DNA from: Flammula alnicola
Lineage: Eukaryota > Basidiomycota > Agaricomycetes > Agaricales > Strophariaceae
Direction of reading: 5' to 3'
DNA: 17,974 nt
Assembly: GCA_015499995.1 (NCBI GenBank)
Contig: JADNRV010000679.1
Coordinates: 1-17,974, forward strand
Shown here: in pieces, positions 1-8,644 of the stretch
Layout of the letters: each line of letters opens with the position of its first letter
How positions within the stretch are numbered: position 1 is the first letter of the stretch
Notes under the pieces: model-generated
Databases searched by the model: none
What the model was told of the DNA's origin: nothing
Seen by the model: only the letters and a program-made list of their open reading frames with translations
Position numbers and translations under genes: made by a program

Positions 1-2979
1 CTTTGCGATGGTGATATTTACTGTTAGCATAGGGAACTCAAGCGGAAGGGCTATCGCTAAGCTCTTCGTGGGTAAAATGAAGAGCTACATCAAGTGCGTC
101 AATGTGGAATATGAATCTCCCGCATAGAGGAGTTCAACGGTAAGCACGATTGATTCTTGGAATGTATCTGTCTTCCTGAAATTTGTCTAGATATCCAGCT
201 CAACGTGAAAGGAATGAGAAATCTCTATGACTCGTTCAAAGATTATGTGGCTGTTGAGATGCTTGACGGGGAAAACAAATATCAGGCTGAAGGATTTGGC
301 CTTCAAGATGCTAAGAAAGGCATTATTTTCGAGTCGTTCCCACCCGTCCTCCACTTGCAACTCAAACGATTTGAATATGACATACAACGCGATGCGATGG
401 TCAAGATCAATGACCGACACGAATTTCCTTTCGAAATCGATCTCGACGAATTCCTTGACGTCAGCGCGGACAGATCTCAACCATGGGTCTATAAACTTCA
501 CGGTGTTCTCGTTCATTCTGGCGATTTACACGGTGGTCATTACTTTGCACTCATCAAACCAGACCGCGAAACTCGGTGGTTGAAGTTTGACGACGACAGG
601 GTTACCCCTGTCACAGACAAAGAAGTCTTAGAAGAGAACTATGGTGGAGAGGCCCTCAATGGCATGCCTCCGACTTTGCAGCGTAACCAAGTACGAGCCA
701 TGAAGCGCTTCACTAACGCGTATATGCTGGTATATATTCGAGAATCTGCCATCAACGAAGTGCTTGCACCTTTCACTGTAGAAGACACACCACCTCATCT
801 GAGTGCGTTCGAATATTCTTCTAGAGAATATCTACATGTACTAACTCTGCATTGACAATTCAGAGAGGCGTCTGGACGAGGAACGCCTCCAAATCGAAGC
901 AAAGAAGAGGGAACGCGAAGAGCAACATCTGTTCTTGACGGCCAAGGTTTGTGCCTATTGGTCCAATATATTCTGCAGTATTTCAACTTTATCATAGGTC
1001 ATCACAGATGATACTTTCGCTCATCACGAAGGCTTTGATCTTGCAACTTTTGACGAGAAGAACTGGCCGCCTTCGGACTTGCCCAGTTTCCGTGTCTTGA
1101 AACAGGAGAATTATAGTACCTTCAAGAGTCGTGTCGCGCACCACTTTAATTATCCTGAGAATCAGATCCGTTTGTGGGTCCTGGTCAATCGTCAGAACAA
1201 GACTGTCAGGCCGGATACCCACATTCCTGAGAATGAGCCGACGCTGAGTTCGTTATCCTTTGCGAGGCCTATCTCAGTTCTGACACGCATTTTTCATTTT
1301 AGCTGTTGAAGTGATCCGAAATAATATGGCGGCAAGACAAAATGATCTTAGACTGTATCTCGATGTTATTGCCGATCCATCCAAGGTGATTAATGACTCT
1401 CACCTGAATTTGTTGGATACTTTTCTCATCCAATCCACTCTAGCCGGACCCTCCTTCTCAGTCCATCATGATTTTCCTTAAACATTTCGACACGTCGAAA
1501 CAATCTCTATTTGGCATTGGAAAGGTATACATGGCTAGAACGAGCAAAGTCGGCGACCTCATTCCCGTTATAAATGAAAGAATGCGCTGGACGCCTGGCA
1601 CACCTATTAAATTATATGAAGTAGGTTACTAATTTCAGACATTCATTCATTTCTCCGAACTAATTTTACGGCGAACAGGAAATCAAACCAGGAATGATTG
1701 AACTCATGAAGCCTAAACTATCGTTTGGTCAAAGTGAAATTCAGGATGGGGACGTGATCTGCTTCCAGGTCGATCTACCCGAAAAGGAGTGAGTTATCTT
1801 TCATACTTTTCCCATCACTGTCACTGATTTCTATAGGATCCATGACCTTGAAAGTCAAGGCCTGTACTCGAACCCTGTCCATTTCTACGATTTCTTGCAG
1901 AACAGAGTCATGATCATCTTCAAGCCCAAGTTTGAGGACCCCGACCCTGAGGCTGAATTTAGCCTCGTGCTGAGCAAGAAGCAAAACTATGATACGGTAT
2001 GTAGCTATACTTTTTGCCTTTTACTCTTCTCACCTCCTGGCTTCAGATGGCGATCAAGGCAGGAGAACACTTGGGGCATGACCCTATCAAGCTGCGCTTC
2101 ACGACTACTAACCCTTCCACTGGCCAACCGAAAATGGTTCTCAAGAGATCTTTGAATCAGAGTATATCGGAAATCATGGCCCCCAGCTACGCAAACCCAA
2201 CGACAACTGTCATCCTTTACGAGAAATTGGATGTCAGCATTGTCGAACTCGAGACGAAACGCAGCCTGAAGGTAATTTGGACCGGCATTCACAACAAAGA
2301 AGAGGGCACGCATGCGTTCCTTCTGCCAAAGACGAGTATGGTGCATGACCTAACTGATCACCTCGCAAAACTCGTGACTTTGACTCCTGGTGGAACGGGC
2401 AAAATCCGTATTTTCGAGATCTCAAAGGATGGTAAAACTCAGAAGGAGTTCACGAACTCGGAGATGATCGGTAACATACCTGAACCAGTGGAGCTCTACG
2501 CAGAGGTTGGTTTATTTACTTTATCTCTTTCTGTGTGATAACACTCTGATCCGCCTCCTCAGGAAATCCCCCGAGAAGAACTTGAAGCGGATGATTCCGA
2601 CAAAGTTATTGGCGTCTTCCATTTCTCGAAAGATCTGCCTCGGACGCATGGTGTCCCATTCAAGTTCGTTGTGAAGCGTGGCGAGAAATTCGCGGATACG
2701 AAGAAGCGGCTCCAGGCTCGAATAGGCGTATCAGACAAAGACCTCGCCAAGTATCGCTTCGCCCTCATTCAAGTCTCAACATTCAAGCAGCCTTCGTATA
2801 TCGAAGACGGTAAATCTTAGCGTTACTCAACTCCTTCAGCATTTACTGAACACGTATTCGTAGAGGATACCATATACGAACATCAGTTCGCTCCAGAGGA
2901 TGTCCTTGGTCTGGATCACGTTGATAAATCAGGGAAGCCACGATCAGGCGTCGGAGAGAAGGCGCTTACGATTCGATGA
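1..2979 (+). CDS. UBP15: USP7/Ubp15-type ubiquitin carboxyl-terminal hydrolase, 3' part (5' end outside window)
   Basis: Cysteine protease that removes ubiquitin from proteins. Exons read: 33-139, 191-802, 864-946, 998-1247, 1303-1385, 1444-1620, 1679-1788, 1837-1996, 2047-2505, 2563-2809, 2864-2979; all ten introns between them are GT-AG and phases join cleanly from 191 to the TGA at 2977-2979 (about 765 residues). Bases 1-32 look like the end of an intron. The first half carries the end of the USP catalytic domain: LHLQLKRFEYD, then the His box SGDLHGGHYFALIKP (catalytic His in GGHY) and FDDDRV with the assisting Asp. Downstream is the ubiquitin-like C-terminal region of USP7 (VLKRSLNQS, LDVSIVELETKRSLKV, KVIGVFHFSKD). 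The MATH domain and Cys box lie upstream of the window. Family knowledge: USP7/Ubp15 enzymes have MATH, USP and several UBL domains. The exon 33-139 needs two 1-nt frame corrections, so this may be a sequencing error or a damaged allele. Identity is confident. Confidence 0.93.
33..139 (+). other. Frame-broken exon of the USP7/Ubp15 gene
   Basis: Three reading frames are needed to read this exon as USP7-like protein: GTQAEG from 33, AIAKLFVGKMKSYIKC and NVEYES from about 50 to 118, then RIEEFN from 121 to 138, joining DIQLN after the intron 140-190. Each change equals loss of one base, near GGG (48-50) and near CTCCC (116-121). In the middle frame a TAG stop occurs at 125-127. The second break is the firmer one, because both sides are highly conserved in the family; the first rests on remembered family similarity (KGT-AEGAI). 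Confidence 0.75.
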
Positions 2980-3185
2980 TCATCAGGATGTTAGCTTACT
3001 TCAGGTATTCATCGATCCATCTCATACTATATTCGACTTTTCGTCACTGTACTTTTCAATTCTTCTTTATCGTTGTCCGAGAAACATGAGACAGGATCGG
3101 TCTTCAGTGCAACCAAATAATCGTAACACGTGGACCATTACAGTGAATAAGAGGTGGGTATACAGACATCCCTACATATCCCCAG

Positions 3186-4005
3186 TTACTTTCGTTTCTT
3201 CGTTTTTTTGCCCTGTAATTACATGTCAATTTCATGGACACAGTTGATATTCTAAAGCGAATAACTTACAGATTTTGAATTTACGGAACCTTCGTTATCA
3301 CTGGTGATGGCGCTTTCTGGGGATGTGGGCGACAGCAATCCGTTTGAAGGTTTGTGCGACGGCGCTGGTGCATCGGCGATGGCCTTTGATGATTTCAGCT
3401 CGTATCTTGCTTCTGCTCGATTTGTTAGGGAAGTAGGAATGACGAATGGAAGCTAAGTACCAATCTCCGCTTTTGTTTCGTTTGTTCTCTCGAAGACAGC
3501 CCGCATTTTTTCGTTCGCCAGCATTTCGTTTGCAGTAGGAAAGATGACCTGCCCCCATCCTTCTACAAATGAATTCGCCTCGGCGACCACTTCCATAATC
3601 TCGACCTCCAGTTCCTTCTCTGCGGCGAGCAGACTGTTCCAGAGATCGTCGCCTATAGATCCCTTCTGGAGCAGATTTTGTAAAGCTGGCTTATCCTCAC
3701 GGATTCGAAGAACACGTTGTACGTCGGCCATGGCGCGTCTAAGAAGCGCCGATTTCAGAAGAGCATCGTGAGCGGGAGGATCGGTTTTCTGAAGGAGTGT
3801 AACGTATGCATTGCGTTCAGGATGTGTAGGAAAATATGGCTCGTAAACCTTTGCTGTAAACGCGTCCCTGATCAGAATCCGCTTAAGATGTGAATAATGA
3901 ATGAATAAACATACTAGCGGTGTGTTTGCGATAAAAAAAGCTGAAAACAAAGAGACCGCCGAAGATGATTATAACATATGCGACGGGGACAAGTACGGAC
4001 GCCAT
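3186..4005 (-). CDS. SEC66: Sec66/Sec71-type subunit of the Sec63 ER translocation complex
   Basis: Membrane subunit of the Sec62/Sec63 complex that helps post-translational import of proteins into the ER. Exons on the minus strand: 4005-3911, 3867-3461, 3412-3270, 3212-3186, giving 223 aa (yeast Sec66 is about 206). The N-terminus MASVLVPVAYVIIIFGGLF is a single membrane anchor followed by the basic YRKH, matching the family topology. The body contains LLKSALLRRAMADVQRVLRI and LLQKGSIGDDLWN, the family core (yeast has AALLNRGAESVRR and NGSIGEDYW), then EGWGQVIFPTANEM. The tail is Ser/Pro-rich and ends in the basic GKKTKKRK. The first donor is chosen as GTTTAT at 3910, because the neighbouring GTATGT at 3914 gives the wrong phase. 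The last intron (3213-3269) has GTAAGT and TACAG; without it the protein would end about 5 codons later with SVSYSL. The gene is convergent with the deubiquitinase (206 bp between stops). Confidence 0.9.
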
Positions 4006-4386
4006 ACTTGAAGGTAGAGGTAAGAAGAGCGATGCGTTGACGTGTTCCTTAGATGTGCTGGCGGAATTGTGTCTGTCCGTAATGTGTGTGGTCCTGCTTG
4101 TTTCGGAGGGCGATGCTGTCTCATCAAATTACATAATGTGTCTAGGCTCGTGATCGGCCGTGACTTTCGGACTCCGATGGTTACTTGGTCACGAGGCACA
4201 ACCGCCAAGATCATGATGGAATTTCTCGAGACGGCCAATAATTTCAAATGCGGGATGCGGGGAGATGAGGGGAATCGCGGCACGTCCGGCTCATCTTAGT
4301 ACCAAGCTTCCCCAAAATCAGGAGCTTTAAATAAACGGTGCAGGCCGGGTGAATCTCGTCCTACTTGTTCCTCCAAAAAGTCCAAA
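4006..4386. promoter_or_regulatory. Divergent promoter region between SEC66 and citrate synthase
   Basis: These 381 bp separate the two start codons. Open stretches here on both strands lack any recognisable protein and overlap each other, so I treat the region as regulatory. It contains a CCAAT pentamer (4235-4239), an inverted CGG-N3-CCG motif (4168-4176) of the kind bound by Zn2Cys6 factors, and an AT-rich TTTAAATAAA stretch at about 4326-4335, some 50 bp before the citrate synthase ATG, that could serve as a TATA-like element. Confidence 0.5.
4235..4239 (+). promoter_or_regulatory. CCAAT box upstream of citrate synthase
   Basis: CCAAT within CGGCCAATAA, about 147 bp before the ATG of citrate synthase. 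In fungi the Hap2/3/5 (CBC) complex binds CCAAT and activates respiratory genes, including TCA-cycle genes. The motif is seen; its function here is inference, since a pentamer occurs often by chance. Confidence 0.35.
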
Positions 4387-6668
4387 ATGCTCTCTCGAAC
4401 TGCTCTTTCTCGCCAGGCTTGCCTTCGCAAGACTTCCTTCGCGACGCAGCGCTTCGCCTCTACCAAAGTATGCTCTCTTCGCAATATGATATTTTTTTTC
4501 ATTCATGTTTCGGTTACAGTCGCTGCGCGATACACTCAAAGAGGTGATTCCTGTCAAGCAGGAGCAACTCAAGAAGCTCGTAAGGACAATTGACCTCTTC
4601 AGCAACTCGAACTTTGCTCACATTGATATTTTGTTTTCAGAAAGCCGAGCACGGAAACACTGTTGTTGGTGATGTCAAGGTGCGATGTGTCCCGTCGCGC
4701 GTATTTTTTGAATATCGGGACTTACATCGCCTTGTTTCAGGTTGACAACATTATTGGTGGTATGCGAGGTCTGAAGGCAATGTTATGGGAGGCCTCAGTC
4801 CTGGATCCTATCGAGGTATGCTGAATTCACTGCGAGTTCTGTTATTATTGTTCAAGCGTAAATAGGGCATCCGATTCCATGGTCTGTCCATCCCCGACTG
4901 CCAAAAAGTGCTCCCTGCTGCCCCAGGAGGAAAGGAAATCATTCCCGAGAGTATGCTATGGCTTCTCCTGACCGGACAAGTGCCAACAGCAGAGCAGACC
5001 CTTGCCCTCTCGCAAGAGCTTGCCGAGAAGGGCGAACTTCCCAAATTCGTCGAGGATCTCGTGGATTCGTAAATATCTTCTTCCCAACGTCAACACCATG
5101 GTTCTGATCGTCCATCATCTAGATTCCCCGCAAGCTTGCATCCTATGACGCAATTAGGCATGGGAGTTGCTGCCCTGAACCACGACAGCGCTTTCCAGGC
5201 TGCTTACGAGAAGGGTATCAAAAAGTCCGAATACTGGACACCCACTCTCGAGGACTGTATAAACCTCATTGCCCGTCTTCCGGCTCTCGCCGCACGCATT
5301 TACCGCAATGTATATAGACCTGGAACCCCGTTGGCTCCTATTGACAAGAACTTGGATCTTGTCGGTGAGTTGTCCATTTATCGCCTCTCAGTCGCGTGAG
5401 TTGACATGGAATGTCAGGAAACTACTCGAACATGCTCGGATATGGCGCCAACGAGAGCTTGACGGAGTATTTGCGTCTTTACATTGCCCTTCACGGCGAC
5501 CACGAAGGAGGCAATGCATCAGCACATACCGCTCGTAAGTTGCTACATCCTTGTTGAAATAAACAATTTCTCAACCCAATCTTAGACTTGGTTGGCTCCA
5601 CTCTTTCGGACCCTTACCTGTCCTATTCTGCTGCCCTGTTCGCTCTCGCTGGGCCTTTGCACGGGTATGTTATATTCTTCGATATAAAAGCTGCTACTTA
5701 AAGTGTGCTTTACAGACTTGCCAACCAGGAAGTCTTGAGATGGCAAATTGCCATGCAGAAGGAAATTGGCTCTGATATCACCAATGAGAAGATCAAGGAG
5801 TACTTGTGGAAGACACTGAAGAGCGGACAAGTCGTTCCTGGGTACGTTGTTCGTCTTATTCACCTATGTGCAAATTTCACATGGAGTAATTTTGCAGATA
5901 CGGCCACGGTGTTCTTCGCAACCCTGATCCTCGATTCGTCGCTCTGCAGGAGTTCTGCGCTACCCGCCCCGAACTGAACAGCAGCCCCATCATTGAACTT
6001 GTCAACAAGGTAAGACGCCCAGTTTTTTTTTTCTCCCCATGTATGATGTATTAATATCTTCCTATAGACTTCCCAAGTTGCTCCTGATGTCTTGAAGGAG
6101 CATGGAAAGGTAAATTCCCCGTCTAGCCTCATTTAACCAGTGACTGAGACAATGAAATTTCAATAGACCAAGAACCCTTACCCCAACGTTGACGCTACTT
6201 CCGGTACACTTGATCTTCAATTTTATATTCGAAAGGAGATGTACTAAAAATATTCTCAGGTTGTGTCCTCTACCACTACGGCCTCACAGAATTCAAGGTC
6301 AGTATTATATTCGTCGTCTACCTAAGTTACATTTCCTGACATCTATACTTGCCCCTAGTACTACACTGTCATCTTCGGTGTTTCCAGAGGTAAATTTGGT
6401 TGAGCGTCTCTTGAATGTCTACTGACTCTACCGATAGCCTTGGGCGCTTTGACTCAACTCGTCTGGGCACGAGGTACGTTAATGTCTTGAAGCTATATCT
6501 TATTGACGCAGGAAGTCTGACCGCATTTTATAGCTCTTGCACTGCCTCTCGAGAGGCCCAAATGTAAGCTTCTCCATCATCAAAAACTCGTATTTCTTTT
6601 TTAAACTCTTCAACTCCACAGCTATGTCGATGGATGCCCTAGAAAAGTTCATCAAAGAAAACAAATGA
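4387..6668 (+). CDS. CIT1: Citrate synthase, mitochondrial
   Basis: Condenses acetyl-CoA and oxaloacetate to citrate in the TCA cycle (EC 2.3.3.1, mitochondrial matrix). Seventeen exons: 4387-4467, 4520-4579, 4641-4679, 4741-4815, 4866-5068, 5123-5364, 5418-5534, 5586-5664, 5716-5841, 5898-6009, 6068-6109, 6167-6203, 6260-6297, 6359-6389, 6438-6473, 6534-6563, 6622-6668, giving 464 aa, the usual length for the mitochondrial enzyme. The start [18 protein letters not shown] is an Arg/Ser-rich, acid-free presequence ending near FAST at about residue 25. The catalytic triad is intact: His298 in AGPLHGLANQEVL, His344 in [14 protein letters not shown] and Asp401 in PNVDATSG (pig His274, His320, Asp375). 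The signature motif lies between 340 and 352. All 16 introns are 48-61 nt, and several 3' exons are only 30-42 nt. The absence of a C-terminal peroxisomal SKL (it ends FIKENK) also supports the mitochondrial form. Confidence 0.97.
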
Positions 6669-7086
6669 ACGCGCTACCAGGGTAAGAAAGATGCCTGGAA
6701 AATGCATATTGAGATGCAGTGATAAAATTATACAGGGAATTTGGTCGTTTTGTAAAGAACATCCATATTTAGATAGTACGGGTGCATGTTATACAACATT
6801 TATTGTTTTATCAATATCGTGAACAGAGTCCTACAAACGTAGTTCCCTAAAGTTAAACCACCAACAAGGAGAAAACGGGAAATAGTTTGATAATCAGAGA
6901 GAGAAAAAGAGAACGAGCCGAGAGCCCAGTCATAAGTATCCGACATGAATCAAACGTAATCATAAATTAAACTGGGTATTCATACACCGCGAATAACTTG
7001 AGAAGCAAGCAAGCAAGGCGAGACTGAGAGGAAGAGAAAAAGGGCAAGAGCAAGAGGGAATAACATAAATACGATTGAAGATTCAC
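6669..7086. other. Convergent intergenic region (3' UTRs)
   Basis: About 418 bp between the stop of citrate synthase and the stop of the Pro/Gly-rich gene. Apart from the likely 3'-UTR intron it holds two purine-rich stretches on the plus strand (about 6890-6925 and 7010-7062), which are pyrimidine-rich in the sense of the minus-strand gene. I see no gene. Confidence 0.6.
6682..6735 (+). other. Probable 3'-UTR intron of citrate synthase
   Basis: A GTAAGA donor 14 nt after the stop codon and a TATACAG acceptor enclose 54 nt, the standard intron length of this gene. It sits too close to the stop to be expected to trigger nonsense-mediated decay. It is seen only as splice-like sequence; no transcript evidence is available. 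Confidence 0.4.
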
Positions 7087-8543
7087 TTAGAACCTTCTGA
7101 TCTGTCCTTGAGCAGGTCCTGGCTGAGGCATAGGCATCTGACCCGGAGGCGGAGGGCGACCTCCATAGCCGCCTGGAGGCGCTGGGCCTGAAGGCAAACG
7201 AGGACCAGGACCGGGACCAGGACCAGGGCGACCACCAAGGTTGGGGCCGGGCATTGGCATCCCTTGAGGGGGACCATAGCCGCCTGGCGGACCTTGGCCT
7301 GGAGGCCCGTATCCTGCAGGCGGCGGACCCTGTCCTGGTGGTCCGTACCCTGCAGGCGGGGGTCCTTGACCAGGCGGACCATACCCTGAGGGTGGAGGAC
7401 CTTGACCTGGTGGGAAGCCACGGTTTGGAGGCGCATAGCCTGCTGGAGGACGGCCTGCTGGGTTGATGGGACCAGAGCCGTTGGGCGGTGGTTGAGGGCG
7501 CTGCTGCGGTGGAAGCGGACCTGGATTTGGACCCTGACCGGGTCCTGGTCCTAGCCCTGGGCGCCCTGCTGGAGGCGGACCGTTACTGGCGGGGCCAGGG
7601 TCGCGCAGCGAAACGGGGGCGGGGCGCCCGTTGATGGATGGATTTGGGTTGCCTGCGGGCGGGGGAGGGTTCTTCTCTGCGGCTTTCATGATTTCATCGC
7701 TATGAATAGAAGACGATGGTTAATAGACGTGGGGGAGGAAGAGAGAGAGAAATAAATACGGACTCTAGGAGGTTGAGTGCGGCGCACAGAACGACCCATT
7801 CGACGCAGTCCTCATTGCCCTCGCCCAGGGTCTGCCAGACTGCTTTCTCTTCGGGTGATTTACCAGTGATGCTGATGCGCGTGCCGCCGCCATTGGGACC
7901 GGGAGGGTTCTTCTGAATTTTACCAAACTCGATGCGCTTTGGGGGTATATTATGGCCAGCATAGGCGAAGTAGAACATGCTCCAGAATGTGGCGTTTGGG
8001 TTGGGCTTTGAGATCTGGAAGAGGGGAAGATCCGGGGAATCAGGCGATGGGAGGGAGAGCTTGTATATAGGAGATATGACTCCTGTGTTGGCGATGGACC
8101 ATTTGAGGTTGCGGGAGGCTTCACAGCGGACGACGCGAGAAGATGCAGAAGATGAATGGCCCGGATCTGATGCAGAAGCCTTTCCTGGTTCTCGGGGGCG
8201 GGGAGGGAAGAGCTTGGCAACGCAGAGATCACCTTGCGGGGAGGGCGTCAAAAGGTAATTTTCGGTGTTCTGGAAGAGAAATAAGGAAGTGGAGATAGAT
8301 AAATAAAAAGGAGGGCTGACATAGTTTGTGTGGAGATACGAGTAAAGGATATTGGATGGCTGGCCTAGAGAAGATGAGCTAAAAGTGACGAGAAAAGGAG
8401 AGAAGACTGACCATGGGGCGTGACAATGAGGGTGGGGAGATGGTTTGGGATTGGCGGGTGGGACGGGGAGGTATATACGGCGTATATGGCTAGAAAACAG
8501 TGAGTAGACTGGCTAGAATCGAGTGGTGATACATACCGGCCAT
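7087..8543 (-). CDS. Conserved fungal protein of unknown function with Pro/Gly-rich C-terminal tail
   Basis: Exons on the minus strand: 8543-8537 (only ATGGCCG), 8489-8412, 8364-8321, 8269-7764, 7699-7087, giving 415 aa. Residues 1 to about 215 form a globular part: IYAVYTSPSHPPIPNHLPTL, NYLLTPSPQGD, an aromatic core ATFWSMFYFAYAGHNIPPKR followed by IEFGKIQKNPPGPNGGG, and an acidic helix EEKAVWQTLGEGNEDCVEWV ending LLDDEI. I have the impression of an alternating-strand, beta-rich fold known from other basidiomycete proteins, but I cannot name a family. Residues from about 220 to 415 are almost only Pro, Gly, Gln, Ala and Met (disordered, with a 12-residue tandem repeat) and end QIRRF. The last intron uses GTCCGT at 7763, required for phase (LLD-DEIM). 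The gene shares a 101-bp promoter with the B56 gene. No signal peptide or membrane segment is seen. Confidence 0.85.
7273..7413 (-). repeat. 36-bp tandem coding repeat (PPGQGPPPAGYG)
   Basis: Nearly four units of 36 bp in frame: PPGQGPPPSGYG, twice PPGQGPPPAGYG, and an 11-residue last unit PPGQGPPGGYG. The unit length is a multiple of three, so copy-number change keeps the frame. Flanking sequence (GGYGGRPPPPGQ and similar) appears to be degenerate copies. This is a likely polymorphic minisatellite. Confidence 0.9.
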
Positions 8544-8644
8544 TGTCAAGAGGTAGTAGTAACTAGCGCCAGTGCGCAGATGGTAGTAAAGGGGTCACGC
8601 GTGACACTTGGTTCTTGTTTATCGATTCTTGTGTCCAAACCGCC
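8544..8644. promoter_or_regulatory. 101-bp bidirectional promoter
   Basis: Only 101 bp separate the ATG of the Pro/Gly-rich gene (8543, minus) and the ATG of the B56 gene (8645, plus). Both 5' UTRs and both core promoters must fit here or overlap the neighbouring coding exons. No TATA box is visible; the most conspicuous motif is the palindrome at 8594-8605. Confidence 0.75.
8594..8605. promoter_or_regulatory. Perfect 12-bp palindrome GTCACGCGTGAC with ACGCGT core
   Basis: Both strands read GTCACGCGTGAC. The central ACGCGT (8597-8602) equals the MCB element bound by MBF (Mbp1/Swi6) at G1/S genes in yeasts. The wider TCACGCGTGA also resembles a bHLH-type TCACGTGA site with a CG insertion. It is central in the bidirectional promoter, 50 bp from one ATG and 39 bp from the other. 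Function is inferred. Confidence 0.5.

Noticed and set aside
1..32. Possible short exon encoding LCD at the left edge
   Set aside because: It would leave an intron of about 22 nt, far below the 43-nt minimum seen elsewhere; the bases are better read as the end of an intron that starts outside the window.
2900..3247. 115-codon plus-strand open frame at the end of the deubiquitinase gene
   Set aside because: It overlaps the true last exon in another frame and then the opposite-strand SEC66 end; its composition is not protein-like.
3969..4299. Overlapping open frames on both strands in the SEC66/citrate synthase interval
   Set aside because: The plus and minus frames exclude each other, neither resembles a known protein, and the region lies between two divergent starts, where a promoter is expected.
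7087..7689. Collagen-like or spider-silk-like gene from the Gly/Pro repeats
   Set aside because: There is no Gly-X-Y periodicity; the 12-residue unit is irregular and the exon joins in phase to a folded N-terminal part without a signal peptide.
8615..8644. Upstream extension of the B56 protein
   Set aside because: The extension starts at TTG; the first ATG in frame is 8645, and [10 protein letters not shown] fits the usual start of basidiomycete B56 proteins as I remember them.
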